A stretch of 50,114 nucleotides of DNA from Desulfoscipio geothermicus (GCA_016841645.1 JAENYS010000018.1:1-50114), one strand, 5' to 3'; counted from the first letter of the stretch, positions 25,643 through 35,531 are shown. Notes: generated from the letters alone by a model not told the origin. Translations and numbers: made by a program.

Positions 25643-28600
25643 TTATTGTTCTGTTACGGTAAAACTCAAATTCTGGCTTGGGTTGGCCCGGGGCACCATG
25701 GTCTCCCAACCGTCCCAGACAAATACATCCACGTAAGCTTGCCCGCTTAAGCTACCGGGCATGGTAAAATCTGTACTGACCGCTTTACCGTCAACCGGAA
25801 TCTCACCCGCCAGCCCGACACATTCCAGCACCTGGCCGCCGCCGGCAGCAGTGGCGCCGTCCCCGGTGCGCACCTGCATGATCACCAGTCCATCTTGTGG
25901 AGCGCAGTAATTGTTGGCTATATTGGCATTAATGCGATAGCCGCTTTGGCCGGCCACGGAAGTGATGCTCTGGCCCGACGAGTCGAGCAGTTCTACCTTG
26001 TCCACGGCAAAATAGTGCCCGGATAATACATTAAGCCCCTCCAGCATTTGGTTGATTTCTTCATTGTAAGGCCCATCGCCAAAGTATTTAAGGGTGCCGT
26101 CCCGGTAGATTATCGTGTGATTTGTTATTGTCAATACATTTGTCTCAGCGGCTAACTCTTCGGCGTATTTGGTATAAGCACCCCAGGTTACGACTGTACC
26201 GTCCGCCTTGACGGCCAACCCGCCGGCACATACGGCGGCCACATCATGTAAGCCAACCGGTACATTCCTATTGCCATAAGAATTATTACCCCAGACCACT
26301 ACCGTGCCGTTCCCTCTTAAGGCTATGCAGCTTGTACCGTTAACACAGATATCTACCACATTACTTAAACCCGGCGGTACGTCCAGCTGGCCGTATTCGT
26401 TATTACCCCAGGCCACCACCGTGCCGTCATTTTTTAAGGCAACGGAATAATCACTATCTGTAAAAACACGGGCCACGTTAGTCAAACCGGCCGGTACGTC
26501 GCACTGCCCGTAATCGTTATTGCCCCAGGCCGCCACCGTGCCGTCCTCCTTTAGAGCCAGGCAGTGGGAAAAGTCCGCCGCTATGGCTTTAACCCCGTCA
26601 AGGTTTTCCGGCACGTCACACTCACCGTTATAGTTACCGCCCCAGGCCACCACCGTACCGTCTTCTTTTAAAGCCAGACAGTACTGGTTACTAGCCGCGA
26701 TGGCTGTAACATTGCTCAGATTCTCCGGCACATCGCAGGCGCCGTCGCGGTTATCGCCCCAGACCACTACCGTGCCGTCTTGTTGTAAAGCCATTATAAA
26801 CGCTGCAACCATAATTGACTTAACGTTGTTTAAACCTTCCGGCACATTCGCTTCACCATGATAATTTTTAGGGTCACATACTTTGACAGTGCCGTCCATA
26901 TTTAATACGGCATGGCCACCTCCCAAGCTGATAACTTTAGCGGCGGCCTGGATATAGTCACTGGCTGCATAAGCAGCCGGGGTCTGGGGAATATTGGGCG
27001 CCGGCCCGCTGTATGGGGGCGGGTCGTCTGCAAAAAGGTTCAACCCCTGGGGTACGTCACATCGACCATAAGTATTATCACCCCAGGCCGTAACCGTGCC
27101 GTCCTCATTTAAGGCCAGCAGGGAATAACTGTCACTGCTAATGGCCAATATTTCTTGGTCAAGTTCAAGAGGAACACCTAAATCAACATTTTCACCATAT
27201 TGGTTACCCCAGACGGCCAGGTTGCCGTCCCACTTTAAGGCAGCGGCATAATCTGAGCCCACGACAATGGCCTTGACATACTGAAGGTGGATATTTTCCA
27301 ATTCCACACCATTAAAGTCTGTTCCCCAGATCACCAGGGTGCCGTCAGCCTTCAGGGCCATACTGTAATACGTATGAGCGGCTATTGCCACCACATGGTC
27401 CAGCCCGGCGGGCACGTTACACTGGCCGAAAGAGTTATCACCCCAGGCGACCACCGTGCCGTCGGCTTTGAGGGCCAGCATATGCCTGGTGCCGCACTCG
27501 ATACCCACTACATCACCGGTTTCATTCAAACCCGCCGGCACGTCACACTGGCCGAAAGAGTTATCACCCCAGACAACCACTCTGCCGTTCTTGGTTAAAG
27601 CGGCAGGAACATTTGAACAAGAAATATCTACCACATCAATTAACCCATCCGGCACGTCGCTCTCACCATGCATACCCCCCCAGGCGATAACGGTGCCGTC
27701 CTTCTTTAAGGCCAGGCTTGAACTGCCAACGGCCAGATCGGTAACATTGTCCAAGCCGGCTGGAACGTTACACTGGCCGTAACTATTTCGGCCCCAAGCG
27801 ATAACCGTGCCGTCTTTTTTTAAAACCAGGTTACTATTACTACCTGCCGCCAACCGGCGGACATAAGCGGTATACTCGCTGGCCTGGTAGGCCTGAGGGG
27901 TCTGGGGCAGGGCGTACTCGCTGCTGACCCGTTTGACATGGAGAGTATAAGTCCGCTGGCTGCCACATTCAGCAGTTACCTTGATTTCGATGGTGTTGTC
28001 GCCTATCGCCAGGCTCGAGCCATTAAACACCGAAGCGACACCGGCAGCTGCCGGTTTTCCGTCGATCTCCAGGGTGGCCTTACTGCTGTAAGGCTGCGCG
28101 CTAATGCGCACCTCTGCCACCTCGTAATCTACATCAACCACTCCTTCGGATTGAATACAGCTAAATTTAGGATAGATACCACAACTGGTAATTTTTGCTT
28201 CTCCCGCCTCGTAAACCACAGCTGCTACGGAAAGAGCATAAAGCCTATTGTTTACACTGACGGTGCTTGTTAGATTGAGACCTTCCGGCACGTAACACTG
28301 ACCAGCACGGTTATCCCCCCAGGCAACCACCGTACCGTCCTCTTGGAGAGCATAAATGTTATATACTCCAGCAGCCAGCGCCTGTGTCCGTCCAAGCGTG
28401 GTCGGAACATTTAGCAACCCATAACCGTGATTGTCGCTCCCCCAGACCGTAACGTTACCGTCAGCAGTCAAAGCAACAGAGAAAAAATCTCCAGCTGCAA
28501 TAGCCCGCACATTTTTGAGTCCTGCCGGAACAGGATAATTATCATTGCCCCAGCTAGTAACGGTACCGTCTGCCATTAAAGCAAGAACATGGATACTTCC

Positions 28601-29323
28601 AGCGGCAATATCTACAACATGGCTGCTGAATTCGGTTGGCACATCACACTGCTGAAAGCTGTTCTCTCTATTCCAAGCAGTTACCTTACCGTCGTTACCA
28701 AGCGCTACTAAATATCTGCTGTTCAAATCTATAGTCGCCACAGTTTTTCCGTTTAAATCCAACTCCTTAATACTTTTTACTACCTGATTATTAACTACAA
28801 AACTGCCCCATACAACTATCTTATTATCCTCGGTGAGAACAGCTGAAGTACCTATACTTCCTGTTGCAACAGCCTTAACTTTTTTTCCTGTCAATACATC
28901 AGGAATATCACACTGGCCAGAGCTGTTATTCCCCCAGCTGACCACCGTGCCGTCCTCTTTTAAGGCCAGCGTATGACCTGTTACAGATATACTCTTAACC
29001 CCGGTCAACCCCACCGGCATTTCCAACTGGCCGTGACTATTGTCACCCCATGTCTCCACTGACCCGTCCGGCAAAACAACCGCCGCACTATTTGCGCCAC
29101 AAGCCATCCTGGCAGCCAACTGCGCGTAATCGCTAGCAGCGTAAGCCTCCGGTGTCTGGGGCAGTTCACCGGCCCCGTAAACCTCTTCATCTACCGCCGC
29201 CTTGTAAACATAACTGTCCACAGTCGGGCTGCTCGTGGTATTGCCGTCATCGACGGCGTAAGCCGCCGGCAGCGAGCCGAGCAGCATGACCAGACATAGG
29301 AGCAGCGAGAAAATCTTTTTCAT
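25643..29323 (-). CDS. Giant secreted protein with three RCC1/BLIP-II-like propellers and shared C-terminal domain
   Basis: About 1226 residues from ATG 29323 (MKKIFSLLLCLVMLLGSLP, a clear signal peptide). An open frame reaches further upstream but lacks a good start. Three propeller blocks (about 60-370, 480-810 and 820-1110) are made of ~40-residue units such as GTVVAWGDNSFGQCNVPAGL. Each block is introduced by a version of PQTPEAYAASDYAQ. One cadherin-like domain sits between blocks one and two, near 375-475. The last ~115 residues are the C-terminal domain shared with three neighbours, ending FTVTEQ. There is no SLH domain or sortase motif, so the shared end may be what attaches or exports it. 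Ligand unknown. Confidence 0.82.
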   Translation of the reverse strand: MKKIFSLLLCLVMLLGSLPAAYAVDDGNTTSSPTVDSYVYKAAVDEEVYGAGELPQTPEAYAASDYAQLAARMACGANSAAVVLPDGSVETWGDNSHGQLEMPVGLTGVKSISVTGHTLALKEDGTVVSWGNNSSGQCDIPDVLTGKKVKAVATGSIGTSAVLTEDNKIVVWGSFVVNNQVVKSIKELDLNGKTVATIDLNSRYLVALGNDGKVTAWNRENSFQQCDVPTEFSSHVVDIAAGSIHVLALMADGTVTSWGNDNYPVPAGLKNVRAIAAGDFFSVALTADGNVTVWGSDNHGYGLLNVPTTLGRTQALAAGVYNIYALQEDGTVVAWGDNRAGQCYVPEGLNLTSTVSVNNRLYALSVAAVVYEAGEAKITSCGIYPKFSCIQSEGVVDVDYEVAEVRISAQPYSSKATLEIDGKPAAAGVASVFNGSSLAIGDNTIEIKVTAECGSQRTYTLHVKRVSSEYALPQTPQAYQASEYTAYVRRLAAGSNSNLVLKKDGTVIAWGRNSYGQCNVPAGLDNVTDLAVGSSSLALKKDGTVIAWGGMHGESDVPDGLIDVVDISCSNVPAALTKNGRVVVWGDNSFGQCDVPAGLNETGDVVGIECGTRHMLALKADGTVVAWGDNSFGQCNVPAGLDHVVAIAAHTYYSMALKADGTLVIWGTDFNGVELENIHLQYVKAIVVGSDYAAALKWDGNLAVWGNQYGENVDLGVPLELDQEILAISSDSYSLLALNEDGTVTAWGDNTYGRCDVPQGLNLFADDPPPYSGPAPNIPQTPAAYAASDYIQAAAKVISLGGGHAVLNMDGTVKVCDPKNYHGEANVPEGLNNVKSIMVAAFIMALQQDGTVVVWGDNRDGACDVPENLSNVTAIAASNQYCLALKEDGTVVAWGGNYNGECDVPENLDGVKAIAADFSHCLALKEDGTVAAWGNNDYGQCDVPAGLTNVARVFTDSDYSVALKNDGTVVAWGNNEYGQLDVPPGLSNVVDICVNGTSCIALRGNGTVVVWGNNSYGNRNVPVGLHDVAAVCAGGLAVKADGTVVTWGAYTKYAEELAAETNVLTITNHTIIYRDGTLKYFGDGPYNEEINQMLEGLNVLSGHYFAVDKVELLDSSGQSITSVAGQSGYRINANIANNYCAPQDGLVIMQVRTGDGATAAGGGQVLECVGLAGEIPVDGKAVSTDFTMPGSLSGQAYVDVFVWDGWETMVPRANPSQNLSFTVTEQ

Positions 29324-29449
29324 GGACTTCTCTTCCTTTCCCGGTTTCGTGCCATTCCAATAAAGAAAAATGTTATAAAATGATGGGCCGCAGCAGCTTG
29401 CGGTCAATCTAACTGGTTTTTATATCCGCTTCATCCATTAAGCCGGGGA

Positions 29450-30016
29450 TTAATTTGTAATTAAATTAATCTCGCTGATGGATGAAACAAAGTTGAGAAT
29501 GGTGTAATCTTGGTAGTTTGTCTGGCCATAAAAATTCCTTAGACAATTGGAGGTGCTCAATGAACCACCAAGATTCCCATACTGGGTGGCAATTATTGCC
29601 GGAACATCAGGTAGCACTTGTGAATGACTTGCGTCATAGTAATAGCGTGTGGTGTCCAGCAAGGAGCTCTTGCTGAGTGTTACCGAGTAGTTATCGGAAG
29701 CGGTTATTTCAATGCTGACAACATCGTCAAGGTCAGGAGTCTCACTTTCCAACGCATTATTTAGAACCTCTTGCATTTCCGGACCGTGGGCGGTGTAATA
29801 CCGATACCGGTCACGACAGGAATCGTAAGTTGAATAGTCATAATCATCAGTTGTGTCAAATTCCTCCAACTGCGCGGAAGAATACGTTGCTATCGTACTG
29901 TCATTCAGTTTAACCGTTACGGAAGTGGTATCCGCAAAAGCTGCTGCACTAGTCAAACATATGACTAAAGACATAACAAACAATATGCTCAGTAATTTGA
30001 TACCTTTCATTTTCAT
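29450..30016 (-). CDS. Small secreted sulfite-oxidase-fold-like domain protein
   Basis: About 188 residues from ATG 30016 (AAGGAG eight bases upstream). A signal peptide ends at AAAFADT. The remainder is one copy of the recurring domain in this block: VTVKLNDSTIATYSSAQLEE, then MQEVLNNAL, LLDTTRYYYD, DVPAIIATQYG and a C-terminal strand. It has no anchor, so it is secreted or held by another protein. It lies between the two largest surface genes of the block. No cofactor motif is visible, and function is unknown. Confidence 0.6.
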   Translation of the reverse strand: MKMKGIKLLSILFVMSLVICLTSAAAFADTTSVTVKLNDSTIATYSSAQLEEFDTTDDYDYSTYDSCRDRYRYYTAHGPEMQEVLNNALESETPDLDDVVSIEITASDNYSVTLSKSSLLDTTRYYYDASHSQVLPDVPAIIATQYGNLGGSLSTSNCLRNFYGQTNYQDYTILNFVSSISEINLITN

Positions 30017-30107
30017 TAAAAATACTCCTTTTTTTCTGCTGCTGCGGCCCAAAAAAAATCTTAAAATCAATGGCTAAATATTAAGCTTTATCCTCTTCTT
30101 TAGCTGC

Positions 30108-32906
30108 TTAGTTATTATTTGCTGCATGATTATCCGTTTGCTGATTTTCCGGTTGATTAGCACTGATAAAATTGACATACGTTAAGAACCGTTTTAATAT
30201 AGCTGCGCTTTGAGCCCGGTCAGCATTGGTTTGCGGTGAAAAATCTCCGCCAGCCATACCGGTGATGATGCCGGCCTTGACGGCTAGAGCCACATCCTGG
30301 GCTGCCCAGGAGGCAATTTCTGACTGGTCCTTAAACTGGGCCAACTGCCGGGCCTGCACTTCAGCGAGTAGTGTATCCTCTTTACCGACTACCCGGGCTG
30401 CCCGCATGATCATGGCGGCCATTTCCTGCCGGGTGATGTTGTTACCGGGTTTAAAGAGGTTGCCTTCATAACCGCCGATAATATTTTCCTGCGTGGCTGC
30501 GGCAACACTACCGGCGTACCAGTCTGAAGCTGTCACGTCCTTAAACCGGCCTTCTTTTAATTTGCCTTCTTCCAGACCCAAAGCCCTGACCAGCAGGGCG
30601 GCAAATTCAGCCCGGGTAATGTTGCTGCCGGGCGCATAGGTGGTGGCGGTTTTGCCGGAGATCAACATTTTATTAGCCAATAATTCAATATCCTCTTTGG
30701 CCCAGTTATCCTGAATGTCGGTAAAGGTCTTGTTGGACTGCAAAACAGTATATAAACTGTTGGTCCGGTTCAAAATAACCGCTATATTTTGGCCGTCCCT
30801 GGTTTCAAACCGCGTAGGCAAAGGTTGGAACTGTCCTTGCGTCTCATGCCACACGACACCTATGGCCTGTCCGGCATTGAAATCGCCGGTCAGAGGGATT
30901 TCCCGCTCAACATAGGTTTTTCCGAAGGAATTATAGGTTGCTTTTTTATCACCGGAAGCGGTGATTTCCACACGGAATCCGACCGGGTCAGCCGGCATTT
31001 TCTGATCGCCCCTTATATGGGCAGCCAGTTTGTTTTTATCCTCATCAGTTGCTTTGAAAATATAAATTTGCAGGTTCAGCTCTTCCGGTTTTTCGCCTAA
31101 TTCGGATGCTATTTTATTAAGGTCAAGGGAATTCAAAGGCAGGGTGTAATAGCCTATAGCGCTGTTTATGCCCATCAACATCCCTTTTTCTTGGGCTTTT
31201 TTCAGCACCGCAGCAGGCACTTTCGTGACCACTTCATCCACAGCGGCGGTAGAAGTAACCGCCAGCCTGCTCCCCTGCTCCCCATTTTCTATATTATCCA
31301 GGGTGCCTGGCAGTAAAGTGATTTTCTCTCGCTTACGGCCGTTCTCAAGGGTTAATTCTTCTTTTTGAATATTATTTTCATCAATTGTTTGTTGAACAAC
31401 CGCACTGGACCCTCCTGTAACCGTGAACTTAAAGGTAACAATGTCGCTATCTATTTGCCCTCGCCCGACAGCTTTGGCTTTAATGGTGGTGTTTGCATTT
31501 ACCGGAATCGGTTCGTTTAATTCCGGAGTATGACCGCTGACATTATAAATCTTGCTATTAAGGTTCGGCTCGCTGCCGTCGGTGGTATAATAAATTATTG
31601 CTCCCGCTTTACCCACAAGGACAATTTCTGAACCACTTTCTACTTGACCGCCCTGGGTAGCAACTTTTTGTTTGGAACCGGGAGCGATAATTTTGGCCGT
31701 CGGTTCGGACCACTGACCTGGAGAATTGGTCGATACGGTGATGCTATTTAAGTATTTGACAAATCCCAAAAGAGTTTGTTCTGTTTGCGCGCGCTGGCCA
31801 TAACATAGTACCGGTGTCTCACTACCGGTCATACTGCCGAAACTTGAAGATCCTTCCGCCCGTTTCAAGGCAATTAACGGCTCTACTGTTATTTGATCGG
31901 GGAATTTGTAACGTGTTTGGTTAAATAGTTCATCAACCGTAAATTCGGCCCTGTACCCGTCAGTAGCCTTAAAAGTAATTTTTTTGGCTGCTCCCCACCG
32001 CATTTCGGCTTGATCCAGCAAGGTCCGCAGCGGTACACCTTCGGCAGCTACAAATAAATCTTGGGGCCAGTCATTAGTCGCTGAAAATAATACTCTTTCC
32101 TGATCCATTTCTGCTAGCTCATCAAGGGAAAAAGAAATTTCATTTGCCACACCATCCCCGCTGATAAAAAGATCGTCATTGGGATCAATTCCTCCACCCC
32201 CGGTACCTCCTCCCGAATTGCCACCTCCGGGGGTTCCTCCTCCTGTTGAAGCTACCGCAAATTGATAAGTTTGGGCTGCAGCCAGCCCGTCCCCGGTAAC
32301 AACAATAGTATAATCACCTGCAACTGCATCGGCAGCGAGGGTTAAACGGGTGGTAAAATTACCATTTACCACCGGCGGCTGGGCTACATAAACCCGCCCG
32401 CTTTTGCTGTTGCGAACGCAAATAGCAATCGCATCGGTTCTTTGGGCCGTGCCGGCTATCTCCACTATGTCTCCCGGTTTGAATTCCTCCCCCGCAGAGG
32501 GTTTTGTCAGGTCTATGACGGCTCCACCGGTACTTCTAACCTCAAACCGGTATGTTTTTAGTTCCGGCAAGCCTAAACTACCGACATTAATTGTATATTG
32601 CCCTTCATCCGCCGCAGGATTGAGAGTAAAACCGGTGGTAAAGGCGCCACCTTGCACTTGGGGCTGGGCCGTAAATACCAATATACCTTGTTCATTTCGC
32701 ACGGCTATCGATACCTCGGCTAATCCCTGGGCAGTGCCGCTAATTTCGACAGTATCTCCAGGCTTGTATACTTGATGGGCACCGGGAGAACTCAGACTCA
32801 CTTGAACACTTTCATCAGCTGCGTAACAAACGCCGAATATCCACAAGGATATCGCCAGCATCATCAAAATACCCAATAAATGTCTTCTTATCTGTATAAA
32901 CTTCAT
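30108..32906 (-). CDS. Large S-layer protein: two Ig-like modules, sulfite-oxidase-fold-like domain, chitobiase-type domain, three SLH domains
   Basis: About 932 residues from ATG 32906, with AAAGGAG five bases upstream; an upstream in-frame start is less likely. A signal peptide is followed by two similar Ig-like modules (about 30-120 and 125-215; VYKPGDTVEISGTAQ and FKPGDIVEIAGTAQ). A Gly-rich linker near 220-240 follows. Next come the recurring domain (about 242-390; FSLDELAEMDQERV, GVPLRTLLDQAEM, YKFPDQI) and a chitobiase C-terminal-type domain (about 405-485; IIYYTTDGSEPNLN). A region without clear family spans about 500-740. Three SLH domains end the protein. It is a wall-anchored, modular surface protein whose binding target is unknown. 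Confidence 0.82.
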   Translation of the reverse strand: MKFIQIRRHLLGILMMLAISLWIFGVCYAADESVQVSLSSPGAHQVYKPGDTVEISGTAQGLAEVSIAVRNEQGILVFTAQPQVQGGAFTTGFTLNPAADEGQYTINVGSLGLPELKTYRFEVRSTGGAVIDLTKPSAGEEFKPGDIVEIAGTAQRTDAIAICVRNSKSGRVYVAQPPVVNGNFTTRLTLAADAVAGDYTIVVTGDGLAAAQTYQFAVASTGGGTPGGGNSGGGTGGGGIDPNDDLFISGDGVANEISFSLDELAEMDQERVLFSATNDWPQDLFVAAEGVPLRTLLDQAEMRWGAAKKITFKATDGYRAEFTVDELFNQTRYKFPDQITVEPLIALKRAEGSSSFGSMTGSETPVLCYGQRAQTEQTLLGFVKYLNSITVSTNSPGQWSEPTAKIIAPGSKQKVATQGGQVESGSEIVLVGKAGAIIYYTTDGSEPNLNSKIYNVSGHTPELNEPIPVNANTTIKAKAVGRGQIDSDIVTFKFTVTGGSSAVVQQTIDENNIQKEELTLENGRKREKITLLPGTLDNIENGEQGSRLAVTSTAAVDEVVTKVPAAVLKKAQEKGMLMGINSAIGYYTLPLNSLDLNKIASELGEKPEELNLQIYIFKATDEDKNKLAAHIRGDQKMPADPVGFRVEITASGDKKATYNSFGKTYVEREIPLTGDFNAGQAIGVVWHETQGQFQPLPTRFETRDGQNIAVILNRTNSLYTVLQSNKTFTDIQDNWAKEDIELLANKMLISGKTATTYAPGSNITRAEFAALLVRALGLEEGKLKEGRFKDVTASDWYAGSVAAATQENIIGGYEGNLFKPGNNITRQEMAAMIMRAARVVGKEDTLLAEVQARQLAQFKDQSEIASWAAQDVALAVKAGIITGMAGGDFSPQTNADRAQSAAILKRFLTYVNFISANQPENQQTDNHAANNN

Positions 32907-32952
32907 AAATTCTCCTTTCATCTCCCAAACAAAAGAAGAGTAAAAAATAGTT

Positions 32953-34629
32953 TTATTCAACAACAAAGCTTATTTCATGATTATCCTTTCCCAACGGGTT
33001 AAGACTACTGCAGTTATCCCAGACAAAAATATCCACATAGGCTTTTCCACTTATATTACCGGGCATGGTAAATTCAGCCGCAGCCAGGCCACCCGAAACA
33101 CCTACATCCGTCTGTGCGGCGACGCATCCCACAATACTGCCCCCGGTGATAGCGGTTGCCCCTTCCCCATTGCGTACCTGAATAACCAGCAAAGCATTCT
33201 TGTCTGCATTCACTTTGTTATCAAACCCGGCTTCGATAGAATATCCTCCACCGGCTGCAACAGAAGATATTTCCTGACCGTTATGGTCCAGCAATTTAAC
33301 ACTGCTGATGGTTATTTCATCGTCTATATTAATCAACCTGATAGTATTGACATACTTCAACCTATTACCGGTTAAATCACTATTGCTAAGATTTCGTAAA
33401 ATTTGAATATTTACCGTCTCATCTCCGGATATATCGGCAATTTCCTCATCGTTTACTTCATAGGCCAACAGGCACTGCTGGTTTTTTAATTCCTGGACCG
33501 TACCGGCCTCAATTGTTTCACCGCCGGCTGTAATAAAATCAACGCCCCACATGCTGGAAACATTAAGTTGATCGAGCAGAGTACCTAAAAGCACTCCCTT
33601 GCCGGTCAGAGTAACAGTTTGTCCCTGCTCCGAGCACTGGTAGCTTCCCTCAGACGGGGGCATGCATTTTAATGTTTCTACCGCATAGCTAACCGGATTA
33701 CTTAACCCGGCTCCTTCAATGGTACAGGCTAACGCCCCTAAGTTATATTCAAAGGTTACGACCTCACTGTCCAACTTACCAAAACCAATAGCCTTTGCTT
33801 TAATGGTTATATTTCCATTTATTGGTACCGGTGCGTTTAATTTCGGTTGAAAATAAGGATAGCTGATATTGGCTATGATGCTTTTATTCGTAGGCTCGGT
33901 ACCGTCCAGGGTATAATAAATGATAGGTCTGGTATTGGTACCATCCTCGTACTGTAATTTTACTTCCGTACCGGGAACTACAGTGCCCGGGGCGATATCC
34001 ACGTTCGGTGATTCCCATTGCTCCAGAGGCCCTGTGGTTACTTCAATGGTCCCTCCCCCACACACATCATCAATCGTTAGACTTTTACATACAATTGGCT
34101 CAAGGGGTGCTCGCTGACCGAATAACAGTTTCCCATTCGCTAAGTTTAAAGCCAGCATGGTTTCAACAAGTATTTTCCCTTCCTCACTACGCTCCGGGGG
34201 CCATCCTACAACATCACCTGGATTCTCAACATCGGGGAAATAATACCGGGGATCATCCAGCAACTGTTTTTTGGTATAATCGCTATAACTACCACCGGAT
34301 TCTTTGACCCTGATTAATTGGGCATTATCCTTTAAACCGGCTACGTCTAAAATGGTTTTCAGCGTCGGGCCCGTCATATCTTCAAATATTTTTAAGGACG
34401 GGTAGCGATTATAGCCGGAATAGGTATAAGTTGCCTGCGGCAGGGCTTCCAGGTCGGCCCAGGTAAATTGCACTGTTTTTTCGACCCCGTCACCTGTTAC
34501 TGTTAACGCTATTGGCTCGGACGCGTCAGACACCTGCGGTGCAGCCAGGATAAAAAAACCGGCAATAAAACATAACACCGCCAAACCGGCCAGTAGCTTT
34601 TGCAAGCTTAAATTTCGGAAATTTTCCAT
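32953..34629 (-). CDS. Secreted protein with two sulfite-oxidase-fold-like domains and the shared C-terminal domain
   Basis: 558 residues from ATG 34629 (AAAGGTGA upstream). The signal peptide ends near SDASE. Domain one (about 38-190) and the following chitobiase C-terminal-type domain (about 195-285) are close relatives of the SLH protein at 17852-19330. A second, diverged copy (about 295-430; LTGKGVLLGTLLDQLNV, RLKYVNTIRLI) follows. The protein ends with the ~115-residue domain shared with the phosphatase and both propeller proteins (ISSVKLLDHNGQEISSVAAG, YVDIFVWDN). The swap of SLH for this end in otherwise similar proteins suggests the two play equivalent attachment roles. Function is otherwise unknown. 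Confidence 0.75.
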   Translation of the reverse strand: MENFRNLSLQKLLAGLAVLCFIAGFFILAAPQVSDASEPIALTVTGDGVEKTVQFTWADLEALPQATYTYSGYNRYPSLKIFEDMTGPTLKTILDVAGLKDNAQLIRVKESGGSYSDYTKKQLLDDPRYYFPDVENPGDVVGWPPERSEEGKILVETMLALNLANGKLLFGQRAPLEPIVCKSLTIDDVCGGGTIEVTTGPLEQWESPNVDIAPGTVVPGTEVKLQYEDGTNTRPIIYYTLDGTEPTNKSIIANISYPYFQPKLNAPVPINGNITIKAKAIGFGKLDSEVVTFEYNLGALACTIEGAGLSNPVSYAVETLKCMPPSEGSYQCSEQGQTVTLTGKGVLLGTLLDQLNVSSMWGVDFITAGGETIEAGTVQELKNQQCLLAYEVNDEEIADISGDETVNIQILRNLSNSDLTGNRLKYVNTIRLINIDDEITISSVKLLDHNGQEISSVAAGGGYSIEAGFDNKVNADKNALLVIQVRNGEGATAITGGSIVGCVAAQTDVGVSGGLAAAEFTMPGNISGKAYVDIFVWDNCSSLNPLGKDNHEISFVVE

Positions 34630-34683
34630 GCGTTATTCACCTTTCCATTTATTGAATGGTAATGGCAGTCAATTTGTCTTTCT

Positions 34684-35499
34684 TTATTCTTTAAAATCAA
34701 TTATAAAAAGCTGCTGATCATCGGTATTAAAAAAATTATCATCTGTTATTGGCTGCTTGACTGTGATTATCAGGCTGCTGCCGTCCTTTTCCCAAATGCT
34801 TTGTTGTAACTCATGGGTTTTGTTATATCTAAAGCGCGGAGGATTAGCCAAACGCGCATTGCTTAAGCCTTGCAGAACATCGGCCAAGCACGGTGAACCG
34901 TTTACCGTTAACTTTAACTCCCTTGAATTGAGCTGTCCAAAATAATCATCAGCTATTAGAGCCATGCGCACGCCCAGCAATAATTGGTCACATTTTTCCT
35001 GGTGGTGGAGCAAAGCCTGTTTCATGAAAATTTGTTGACGCATTTCTCTTTTTAATGGACGAATGTATGGGGTATCCGGGGAGAAAACGATTTCCTGCTC
35101 ATAATAAGGTTTTATATCCAGCACTGGAGTTTCATTTATAGCATCCAATCCACTAACCCAAAGAAGGTTGTCTTTCACTTGCTCCAAACGGACCAGCGAT
35201 AAGGCAATAGGGTTGGGCCGGCCAAAGGCGCGCAAGCCAAAAACTCCATATTCAGGAAGGTTGGAATTAACCTTCCCGGGTACGACTTTCAAAACGTCAC
35301 GCGGCGCCTTGTGAAACCACATCTGAATCCAGAGATGCGAGTTTTTCTCAATACGCAATAACCCGTCCTTGTATTCGGGAAATATTTCGATCTGGGAGGT
35401 ACCTCCCCCAATCGGCACATTGTCCAAGGCCTGGAAATCAGATCTAATAATCCCTATCGGTTTTAAAGTAATAATGCCGGTTTCATTACATTCTGACAT
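34684..35499 (-). CDS. TrmO (TsaA)-type domain fused to an FmdE-like domain
   Basis: 271 residues. Residues about 10-145 are a TsaA/TrmO domain (LKPIGIIRSDF, LWIQMWFHKAPRD, VFGLRAFGRPNPIALSLV, LDIKPYYE). Classical TrmO methylates t6A37 in tRNA-Thr with S-adenosylmethionine. From about 165 an FmdE-like segment follows: HHQEKCDQLLLGVRMALIADDYFG, then VNGSPCLADVLQGLS. FmdE domains occur beside molybdenum, tungsten and metal-chelate transport genes, so the fusion may act in metal or cofactor handling rather than tRNA modification. Here it lies in the middle of a surface-protein block beside an ECF importer. It has no signal peptide and is cytoplasmic. The exact substrate cannot be read from the sequence. 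Confidence 0.72.
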   Translation of the reverse strand: MSECNETGIITLKPIGIIRSDFQALDNVPIGGGTSQIEIFPEYKDGLLRIEKNSHLWIQMWFHKAPRDVLKVVPGKVNSNLPEYGVFGLRAFGRPNPIALSLVRLEQVKDNLLWVSGLDAINETPVLDIKPYYEQEIVFSPDTPYIRPLKREMRQQIFMKQALLHHQEKCDQLLLGVRMALIADDYFGQLNSRELKLTVNGSPCLADVLQGLSNARLANPPRFRYNKTHELQQSIWEKDGSSLIITVKQPITDDNFFNTDDQQLFIIDFKE

Positions 35500-35531
35500 T
35501 TAGGAACATCCTTTCTCAGCCTTTTATTCAA

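Noticed and set aside
17852-34629. CRISPR or other short regularly spaced repeats in the surface block
   Set aside because: The repeats are protein-module repeats (propeller, cadherin-like, SLH) with no conserved short repeat and unique spacer pattern.
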